NCBI RefSeq assembly: GCF_000005505.3
Contig: NC_016135.3
Span: 16,276,613-16,340,612 of the forward strand
Direction: 5' to 3'
Source of the DNA: Brachypodium distachyon
Lineage: Eukaryota; Streptophyta; Magnoliopsida; Poales; Poaceae
DNA: 64,000 nt
Under the pieces are notes generated by a model. The model was not told the DNA's origin. It made no database searches and worked only from the letters and a program-made list of their open reading frames with translations. The position numbers and the translations under genes are program-made. Shown here piece by piece: positions 55,985 through 64,000 of the stretch; position 1 is the stretch's first letter, and every line of letters begins with the position of its first letter.

Positions 55985-57545
55985 GTGCAGCAAACGCAGC
56001 TGCCTCCACCGCCTCCCCGACCGTCGACCGACAATCGGCCAAGGGGACCGGCTGCCCCCCGCGCTGGGGGCAGTCGAGCGAGCACGCATGGCGTCGCCCG
56101 GGCCAGCCAACGGGTGGAGACGCTACCCGAGGATGCCCCGCGGCAGCGGCACCCGGAGCACGCCGCGTCCCGAGCGACTCCTAGAGGTTCGCACCCTGCA
56201 CGCCCGGAGGCGTCCGGGGCCAGGGCGGGAAGCAGCCGTTCAGGAAACCGGTTGCCCCCCATGCGAACCCCGGCTGAAGCCATCATCGCCGCGCGCGTCA
56301 TGGTGCGGTATGAGCCGCAGCAGGGCACGCCGGCGCACGAGACGTGGGGCGAGGAGTTGGAGGCGCTTCTCGCCCTGGCCTCCCAACAGCCGCAAGGCGA
56401 GGGCGCCCCAGTAAGCTCCGGCCACGGGCCAAACTTAGAGCGCGAAGGCGCGCCGTCCGCCTCACGACAGGGGGAGAACCCGCCCCCTCCTCAGCGGGGC
56501 CTGGTAGACGGGAGCCCGGAGGGGTCCTCGAATTCATCGCCCACCGTCCCAGGGGGCGATGCGCGTGGCATCTTGAATGCCCGACAACAGGAGGATCTGC
56601 GCCGGCGCTTGGAGCGCCGGCGCAGGCGCGAGGTGGAGCGCCGGCACCCACTGGAGCAAGAAGATGCTCCCCTGGGCCCAGAAGACGGCTGCACTGCGTT
56701 CGCGCGCGAGTTGCGGCGGGTGGTGTGGCCCCGTAAGTTCCGAGCGCCTGCGCTGGGTACGTACGACGGGACTGCTAACCCCAAAGATTTTCTCCTGACC
56801 TATACGCTGGGCATGCATGCCATCGGCGCCGACGACAAGGTCAGGGCGAACTGGTTCCCGATGGTCCTGAAGGAATCAGCGCGAACCTGGTTGCTCAACC
56901 TGCCTGCCGGATCCGTCGCCACCTGGGCAGACCTGCGCGAGCAATTCGTGAGCGCGTTCTAGGGCGGCTATAAGCGCCCGCGAACCATGGCGGAGCTGCA
57001 CACCATCGTGCAAAAACCGGGAGAGACGTTGCGGGCCTTCGTCAACCGCTTCTCCAATCTCTCCGATTCTATCCCGGAGGCGGAGGCCGCCGCCATCATA
57101 AACACCTTCGCCATCAACGTCCGCGATCCCAAGATGCGTGAGAAGCTGAGCACGCATCGGATCCGGACGACGGTATGCCTTGGCGCAGAAGTGCGCCATG
57201 GCCGAGGAGGGGCGCCTAGCGCCCGAGCTGGCAGCCCAGGCTGCCGCGAGCCCGGGCTCGGGCTCGCAGAAGAAGGGTTCCCGTAAGCGCAGCGGGAAGC
57301 CAGTCCTCGCTGCGGACTCGGGGGCTCCTGCCACGAGGCCCACGAAGAAGGCCTCGCTGGGGGGAGAATCTGGCGGGAAGCAGGGCGACGCGTCCCGCTG
57401 TCCTATCCACAACAACTCCACCCACGACGCGCAGAGTTGCCGCGTCCTGCAAGGGATCAAGCAGCGGCGGGAGCAGCGCCACGAGGAGCGCTGCGCCGCC
57501 GGCGCCTGCTTCAATTGTGGCGACATCGGGCATCTCTCCAGGAAC
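55985..57545 (+). pseudogene. E4 gag, joined to RNase H by deletion
   Basis: The N-terminal part is Pro/Arg/Gly-rich. The core shows PRKFRAPALGTYDGTANPKDF, RANWFPMVLKESARTWLLNL and WADLREQFVSAF, then MAELHTIVQKPGETLRAFVN. TAG at 56960-56962 stands where CAG is expected; the frame shifts near 57172. The zinc region starts with CPIHNNSTHDAQSC and CFNCGDIGHLSRN. It then runs at about 57535-57545 into ELKRYLRSPP of the RT connection, so the last knuckle Cys, protease and RT palm are gone. Confidence 0.78.
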
Positions 57546-58873
57546 TCAAGCGATACCTGAGGTCACCGCCCATCCTCGTCGCCCCCAAGTTGGGCGAGCC
57601 GCTGCTACTCTACCTAGCGGCGACTGACCAGGTGGTCAGCTCGGTGCTGGTTGCCGAGAGGGAGGAAGACGTCCCGGGGATTGGGGCAGCGGGGCAGGTG
57701 GCTGAGCAGCCTCCGGCAACCACCTCAAGCCCAGGGACCACCCCAGAGCCGGCAATCTCGGCGCCGCGGAAGCGGTTGGTGCAGCGACCGGTGTACTTCG
57801 TCAGTACGGTGTTGCGTGACGCGCGGACAAGATACCCGCAAGTACAGAAGCTCCTTCTGGGGATTCTCCTTGCGTCCAGCAAGTTGCGCCACTACTTCCA
57901 GGCGCACCGCGTCACGGTGGTGTCCGGGTTCTGCCTCGGGAAGACCCTCACCAACCGTGAAGCCACCGGGAGAGTGGCCGAATGGAGGATGGAGCTGTCG
58001 GAGTTCGACCTCCACTTCGCCAACTCCAAAAGCATCAAGAGCACGGCCCTGGCGGACTTCGTCGCGGAGTGGACGTCCACGAGCGTAGAAGAAAGTGAGT
58101 CGGAGACCGGCCTTCCCGGCAAGCTGGACGAGGGCCCCTGGGTCCTCTACTTCGACGGTGCGTTCAGTCTCCAGGGAGCGGGAGCCGGGGTCGTCATCGA
58201 GTCACCCACAGGGGACCAGCTGCGGTTCACCGTCCAACTCGACTTCGCTAACTCCACCAACAACACGGCGGAGTACGAAGGCCTGCTTGCCAGGCTGCGG
58301 GCAGCGGTCGCCCTCGACATTAAGCGCCTGGTTGTTCGCGGTGATTCCCAGCTTGTGATCAACCAGGTGAACAAGGACTACGATTGCCCTCAAATGGCGC
58401 TGTACGTGGAAGAGGTCCGCAAGCTGGAACGGAATTTCAAGGGTTTACGCTTCGAACACGTCAAGCGGAAGGACAACTTCGCTGCTGATGAGCTGGCCAA
58501 GATGGCAGCAGAGCGCCGAAAGCCTCCGGTGGGGGTGTTCTATCAGAAGCAACTGGCTCCTTCAGTCACCCCCCAGACGGCTGCCGGGGACGCCCCTCCG
58601 GCAACCGAGGGAACCCCTGCAGCAGCAGGGGTCCATGCCGCTGATATGGCGGCATGCACGGGCAGAGAAATTCCTCCCTGGGCGGAAGAGATCGCCCGCT
58701 ATTTGAAATGGGAGGCCCTCCCGAAGGATGACGACGCCGCGGAGCGCGTAGCGAGGCGAGCCAAGATGTACACCGTGATAGACGGCAGCGTCTACCGCAG
58801 GCGTGCGAATGGTGTAAAACTCCTCTGCGTGCCGCAGGAGGAAGGGTGTGCACTGTTGGAGGACATACATTGA
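57546..58873 (+). pseudogene. E4 RNase H and linker
   Basis: The open frame continues from gag through LLLYLAATDQVVSSVLVA and RPVYFVSTVLRDARTRYPQ. RNase H follows, with its acidic set in YFDGAFS, TAEYEGL, RGDSQLVINQ and AADELAKM, all kept. The linker carries YRRRANGVKLLCVPQEEG. TGA at 58871-58873, in place of CGA (E3 has Arg), cuts the integrase zinc motif. Confidence 0.8.
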
Positions 58874-59914
58874 GGCACATGTTCACACCATGTGGCCTCC
58901 CGGGTTTTAGCCGGCAAGGCTTTCCGGCATGGTTTTTACTGGCCCACGGCCCTGGCCGACGCAGAGTGGATGGTGAGGACGTGCGAAGCGTGCCAGTTCC
59001 ACTCGAAGAAGAGCAACCAACAAGCCCAGGCCCTGCATGCCATCCCGTCCTCATGGCCGTTCGCGGTCTGGGGACTAGACATCGTCGGCAAGCTACCAAG
59101 GGCGGTTGGCGGTTACGAATACTTGTTTGTGGCCGTCGACAAGTTCTCCAAATGGGTGGAGGTGGAACCAGTGCGCAAGGTGACCGCCCAGGCAGCCATC
59201 AATTTCCTTAAGGGCATTGTGTGCCGGTTCGGGGTTCCCAACAGCATCATCACCGATAACGGCACGCAATTCACGAGCGCAGCGTTTCGCGCCTACTGTG
59301 AAGACATGGGCACTAAGTTGCGCTTCGCGTCCGTCGCTCACCCGAGGAGCCACGGACAGGCGGAGCGAGCCAACGCAGAGGTTCTGCGGGGGCTCAAGAC
59401 GAGAACCTTTGACAAGCTCAAAGGCCACGGGAAGCACTGGATCGAAGAACTCCAGCCCGTGCTGTGGTCCGTCCGGACCACACCTAGTCGGGCAACGGGC
59501 GAAACTCCTTTCGCCCTTGTCTACGGGGCAGAAGCGGTGCTGCCCGTCGAGCTCAAGTACGGATCTCCCCGAGTACGTGCGTACGGCGACGCCAGCCAAC
59601 CCGAGCAAAGGGTCGACGATCTAAACTTCATCAAAGAGCTTCGGTGCCGGGCTGCTGTGCGAGCCGCGCGCTACCAGCAGGGACTCCGTCGTTATCATGA
59701 CAGACGAGTCCGTCCCCGGGGGCTCAAGAACGGAGACCTTGTCCTGCGTCGGATACAAGGAACGAAGGCCGGGAACAAGTTGACTCCGAAATGGGAGGGG
59801 CCCTTTCTGGTAGTGCAGGTGACCGGGCCGGGGGCTGTCCGTCTGGAAAACGAAGACGGCTTGCCGATGCCCAATAGCTGGAATATTGAACACTTGCGCA
59901 AGTTCTACCCGTGA
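58874..59914 (+). pseudogene. E4 integrase
   Basis: After the TGA the frame stays open to TGA at 59912-59914. It shows the rest of the zinc motif (CSHHVASRVLAG, CEACQFHS) and an intact DDE triad in WGLDIVGKLPR, SIITDNGTQFTS and HGQAERANAEV. The C-terminal module ends SWNIEHLRKFYP, with no chromodomain. Apart from the start the domain is the best preserved integrase in the window. Confidence 0.82.
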
Positions 59915-60740
59915 AGCGGCGGAGCCCGACCCTCAGGTGATGCCTCTGATGCATACCTCTCGAACTAGAGTAACCGGGCAGCCCCCGTGTGTAAAACGCT
60001 AGTTAACTGTGAATAAAGATAGGTGTTTCACCCCTGAGATTTGTTCTTGCCTTGTTCATTCGCTTGTTTCCCCCTCTTGCCTCCTGCTTTAAGTGCACAA
60101 AGGTGTCTTTCCCTACTTGGTTGTGAGCAAGGGGCTGCCGTGGCCCCGAAACGAAAACCCGTTGCCGGATCGTTCCGGCACTGGACATGCCGTTGGCGGG
60201 CTTCCCGCAAGGTGCATCACTGGTCGTGCCGTTGGCGCGCTTCCCGCAACGTGCACCACTAGGCGTGCGGTTGCTCGGCCTCCCGCCGCCCGCACCGCGC
60301 AGTCGCTGCGCCCGGGAAGGAAATGCTCACATCCAAGTTTGGCATCGACCCCTTTGTGCCGGGGGCTGGGATGCAGGAGAAATGAGATTTATCTGATTTA
60401 CCTGTGTTACTTGTTTTCATAAGTTTCGAAAAAATTTCAGCACCTCGGATCTGGTAAGAGTCTAACCTGCAGGAAAGGGAGGAATCTTGTACACTGTGGT
60501 GCCCGTGAGCTGCCCACGGGAAGCACCATACGCCGGTGCCTTGTGGTGCAGGAGGACCGCAACACAAGGGGTTCACCGCACTCCGAGGCTTCTGGGTTGT
60601 CGGCTGGCCGCCACGTGTGCCGTGGTTACCCGGTAAGCGTGGCGGCGGAAACGGCGCCGCGTTCGGGGAAAAGGCGCCACGGTGCCGTGCGGATCCGTCA
60701 CGCGCGGTGGCAAGCCCCCCCCCCCCCCCCCCCCCGTGCC

Positions 60741-60749
60741 TATAAAAGG
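60741..60749 (+). promoter_or_regulatory. Internal TATA box in E4 spacer
   Basis: TATAAAAGG directly follows the C21 tract and reads in the sense of the element, towards the accessory gene 3' end. A TATA-like box in the same sense occurs in the E3 spacer (36480-36471, minus). Confidence 0.45.
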
Positions 60750-60814
60750 CGCGCCCCAACCACGGAATTGCTCAGAGTGAAGCTGGGTTCGGGGCCGTGA
60801 AAGCAGGTGGTGCG

Positions 60815-61240
60815 CCAGAGGCGCGGAGGTGGCGCTTCCCGCCGGCGCCTAGCGCCGGCGGATGCGCCGCCATCGCGCCTCTGCCGCCCACCCCATCGAG
60901 CCCACCCCGAGGGGCGCCGCAGAGGCACGGGGGTAGTGCGTGCCATCGGCGTCCCGCGCCGACAGGTGCACTGCCGTTGTGCCCCTGCTGCGCTTCCTCA
61001 AAGGGGCGGTTCCGGGGCGAGGGTCGCCGCAGAGGCACTGTGGCGGTGCGTCCCGTCCGCGTCCGGCGCCGACGTGGTGCATTGCCACAGTGCCCTTGTC
61101 GCCCCCCTCCGTAGGACACCTCCGCAGGGAGCAGGGTCGACCGCGGAGACTCGATGGTAGTGCGTGCCATCCGTGCCTTTTGCCGGCGGGTGCACTACCA
61201 CAGAGACCCGGCCGCATTCCCTTTGAGAGAGTCTTTTTTG
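60815..61240. repeat. About 108-bp tandem repeat in E4 spacer
   Basis: CGCCGCAGAGGCAC at about 60920 and 61028 and its variant CCGCGGAGACTC at about 61140 mark units of 108-112 bp. Each has TGCGTGCCATC and GGTGCACTxCCxCxG. A diverged first unit begins near 60815. Three to four copies, GC-rich. Confidence 0.8.
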
Positions 61241-62030
61241 GGTGCGGGTCGTTGCGAGGACGCTGTGATGGCGCCGGTACCGGCGCTCGTCGCTCGTTCC
61301 GGCCCATCACCGCGTTCCTGCCACGGCCCTCGAGCAGTTTAGCTCCCGGGTAACAAGGGTCGTCGCATCCCTTTGGGCGAGTCCCCTAGAGAAAACCCAG
61401 GTCTCCGAGATCGTTTCCCCTGAACAGGTACCCCGGATGGTTTCCTACCGAGGTGGCGCCCCGTCTGCACTCTACCGCAGAGCATCGCGGAACGTTCGAC
61501 CAAACGGAAAGCTAAGTATCTGAACATGAACGCTGAATTCGCTAAGAGCTGAACGAAACTGAGCACTGCCCCGCTGGGTGCGGTCCCGGATCCCGCGCGT
61601 AGCCGGAGTGTTACAAGGGACGCTTGCGGGGGGAGTGCGCTCCCCGTGTGGCTCCCGGGTCCGCCCCGGGAGGGCACGGCTCGGGGTGGTTACCCCGCAA
61701 GCGGAGTGGCTCCCCGCTACCGCTTGGCCCCAGGTCGGCACCGCGGGTCCGTCCCGGGTCCCTGGTCTGGTCAAGGGTGAGGCGTGTGCGAGTCCCCCCG
61801 CAACACAAGGCAAGACACGCACAGGCTATGGGAACCACCCCACGAGGCGGCCTCGGGAATAAAGGACAAAAATTGAGCAAACTAACGAGCTTGATTGACT
61901 AGGTGTCGAGTGGTTACATGGACCAACCAAATGATCATTGTCCAAACGGCGCTAAGTGCCATACTTGCAGGTAAAGCAAACAAGAAAGAGGTACAGGGGA
62001 AGCAACGAGTATAGCCAGGGGCCGCGGCAG

Positions 62031-64000
62031 CTAGTTGTCGTCGTGTTCGGTCGGGGGGTCGATGGGGGGTTCAGGCTCCGGCTTCATCTGCATCCGCTCG
62101 ACGACCTCATCGATGAACTCGCGCACTGCCTGGGTGTGCGTGGCCTCGTCCTCGCTTTCGGACCAAGCGTCCAGCAGGGACTCGAAGGGGAATTCTGGGT
62201 CCCGGAGATGAATCCGCGGGAGGATTGTCCCGGCAACCTCCCGGGCGCAGTTGGCGACTTCGTTGGCGCCGTACTTGGCGATCCAGACGTCGAGCGCTCC
62301 GAGCTACCCCAACAAGTCGGAGAAGAAGGGGATCAGCGTCGTGACGTCCGTGTCGTCCACCTTCGCCGCCTGCAGCTCGAACTTGGGCAGCAAGTCGCGC
62401 AGCGACCCGGCGATCTTCGCCAGCTTCTCCGTCTCGAGCTGCCGCTGCCCGATCAGCGTGCTGTGATGGAGTTGGGCGTCTTGCGCGGCCTTCTTGGCCT
62501 TGCTGACGCGGCCCTCCAGCTTCGCAAGCTCTAAGGCCTGGGCCGCGGTTGCCTCGCCGGCCTTGCCGAGCTCTTCCCGGACGGCGGCCAACTCGTCCTC
62601 AAGCCCGGCCGCTTTGCCTTTAACCGAGTTGAGCTCGGCCTCGTGCTGAGTCGCCGCTCTCGCCGCGCCCTCGGCGGCCTTGACCTGCACCTCCAGCAGA
62701 ACGCGGAGGCCTTCGATCTCGCCACGGTAGTTGGCGATCAGCTCGCTCTTCTCGTCCAGCCGCGCCTGGGCCGTCGCGAGCACCTCGGCATGTTCCTTCC
62801 GGGAAGCTTCTAGGGTTGCCGCCATTGCGTCGAGCCTACCTTGGAGCTCCGTGCGCTGGACCTCCAGTTGCCAACGGAGCTCGGCCTCCGGGACTACCGG
62901 CTCCCGAGCAGCCTCCAGGGCTTGCCGGGCCAGCCGCGCCTCCTCTTCGGCGAGGCGCGTCTCCTCGCGCCGCCGGGAGAGTTCGCGCCGCTCTCTCTCG
63001 ACGGCCTCCCGCACCTCGCCGAGTTGATTCTTGGCGGTGGTGTGGCGCTCCCTCACCTCGTTATAGGAGGTGACGAAGGCGAACTGCTGGTCCCGGACGG
63101 CGTCCAGGAACCGGTGCCTCCGCTCGAAGACGCTCGGATCCCAGGTAAGAGGATTCCAAGCGACCTCGGCGAGGGTGCCGAGGTCGGGACACCGGGGTTG
63201 GAGAGGGTTCCCTGCTTCCGGCCGGGGTCGTCCCCTGCTGGACGGCGGGTGAGCCCGTCGCCGGGTGCCGCGGCGGCGGCGGCGGTCCCCACTGTTGCCG
63301 CTGTGTCCGTCGCGGCGGGGGCGGACACGGGAGCCGTTTCCGACTCCACCTCCGCCCCCGTGGCCCCGACGACCGTGTCGGGGTCGACCCCGGCCGCGCC
63401 CGTTCCGGGCGCCGGCGTGCTTGTGCCCACACCCCTGGAGAAGCATGAGGGTCGGCGATGGTTGGTGTTATCGAAGGCGAATAGGGGCGAATAGGGGCGG
63501 TTACCTTGTGCGGCCGTCGGGCTTGCCGATGCAGCCTCCGCTACCTCGCCTGCGCCAGCAGGAGCGTCCAAGGGTCGTGCCGCGGGCGAGCTGCCGCTCG
63601 CTGCAGAAAGAGAAGGCATGTTTGTGAATTTGGCTAGCAGGAATTGCAGTTGCAAGGAATCGACGAAGAGATACCTGGTGCCGGCCCTGTCTCCGCTTGG
63701 GCTGGGTCGCCGAGGGGCGCGCCCGTGCCGACGCTGGCCCCCGAGGCAGCGGGGTCGGTGGCGCCGCCAGTGTCCGCGCGCGTCCTCTTGCTTGGCGAGC
63801 CGGTCGGAGAATCACTCCTCGCCCTTTTGCTGCGCCCGCCGGCGAGGAGGACTTCGGAGGGTTGCGCCGGAGCGCGAAGCCCCGGAAGACCCCCCGGGCG
63901 GGCGGCGCCGTGGGCGCCCGCGGTGTCGTCGTGACTCGGAGAGGTCCAGGTGTCGATGGCGATGCCGTCGCGCCGCCGGGCGCCAAGCTCGCGGAGGCCC
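62031..64000 (-). pseudogene. E4 antisense accessory gene, exons 3' of the window edge
   Basis: Exons on the minus strand: from the window edge to 63675, 63600-63505 and 63434-62031. The first two introns are GT-AG (GTATCTC...CTGCAG, GTAACC...CTCCAG). The first part is Pro/Ala/Ser-rich. From about 63170 down a long coiled coil appears (EVREAVERERRELSRRREE, LEAARE, ELAKLEGRVSKAKKAAQD), then IGQRQLETEKLAKIAGSL and LIPFFSDLLG. TAG at 62306-62304 interrupts the frame where E3 has ATG. Coding then continues to TAG at 62033-62031 with LDAWSESEDEATHTQAV. The frame switches once between about 63150 and 63250. The conserved Transposase_28 domain is outside the window. Confidence 0.72.

Larger units (their letters stand above)
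59915..62030. other. E4 spacer between integrase and accessory gene
   Basis: The left end (59915-60050) and right end (61600-61900) match the E3 spacer. In between are about 1.5 kb absent from E3: a C21 run (60715-60735), TATAAAAGG (60741-60749) and a 108-bp tandem repeat. GTGAATAAAGAT near 60010 gives a poly(A) signal for pol. I support no protein in it. Confidence 0.65.
54812..64000 (+). mobile_element. E4: gypsy element with internal deletion, right end outside window
   Basis: The order is 5' LTR (54812-55754), primer site, gag, RNase H, integrase, spacer, convergent accessory gene (minus). Protease and most of RT are missing. LTR start and accessory protein match E2 and E3. It is the most complete member of this family here. 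The 3' LTR lies beyond 64000. Confidence 0.85.

Noticed and set aside
60715..61310. Arg/Pro/Ala-rich ORFs in the E4 spacer
   Set aside because: All frames are open because of the GC-rich 108-bp repeat; no codon pattern or family supports one of them.
1..64000. tRNA or rRNA genes
   Set aside because: I looked for cloverleaf arms and rRNA core motifs by eye and saw none. A tRNAscan/Rfam run would be decisive.

Overview
The window looks like nuclear DNA of a large-genome grass. Stowaway-like and Tourist-like MITEs sit in introns and promoters, GT-AG introns are plant-like, and most of the sequence is nested Ty3/gypsy retrotransposons. I cannot name the species. All exon structures were read by eye. 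Where splice sites were ambiguous, I chose those that keep the reading frame and match the protein family.

Left block (1-14832): one minus-strand Tat-lineage gypsy element (E1) whose left end lies outside the window. Its 5' LTR is 14029-14832 and its decayed gag-pol is about 13710-7405. Downstream of pol a multi-exon accessory gene (aORF, 'putative gypsy type transposon'/Transposase_28 family) runs on the opposite strand. A smaller element (E2, 3075-6482, 5-bp target duplication) is inserted in an exon of that aORF. E2 has lost gag-pol but keeps its own aORF exon.

Gene island (about 15.2-35 kb): five low-copy plant genes. They are a SAM-domain protein (+, 15759-20715), an RPB12/RPABC4-like RNA polymerase subunit (-, 25337-21978), a small cysteine-rich membrane protein (+, 26792-27498), the 5' part of a two-component response regulator (+, 30850-31409 and on), and a Rab escort protein gene (-, 34914-31950). 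Only the SAM gene and the membrane-protein gene look fully intact. The RPB12 copy lacks one zinc ligand, the response regulator is truncated, and the Rab escort copy has two frameshifts and no visible last exon.

Right block (about 35.5-64 kb): nested and truncated elements. E3 (minus, 35526-40925) sits in the gag of another gypsy element (E9). E8 (+, about 42.4-45.25 kb) carries an antisense aORF and a 3' LTR-like segment. A plus-strand aORF (E7) is split by a 4720-bp TG...CA element with a perfect 5-bp duplication (E6, 45842-50561). E5 is a pol fragment at 53041-54811. E4 (+, 54812 to the window end) has its 5' LTR, a gag joined by deletion to RNase H, an integrase, and a convergent minus-strand aORF.

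The recurring theme is an intron-bearing accessory gene encoded antisense to gag-pol between integrase and the 3' LTR. Where flanks are visible it runs convergently with pol. I see no intact autonomous element, rRNA, tRNA or CRISPR array.
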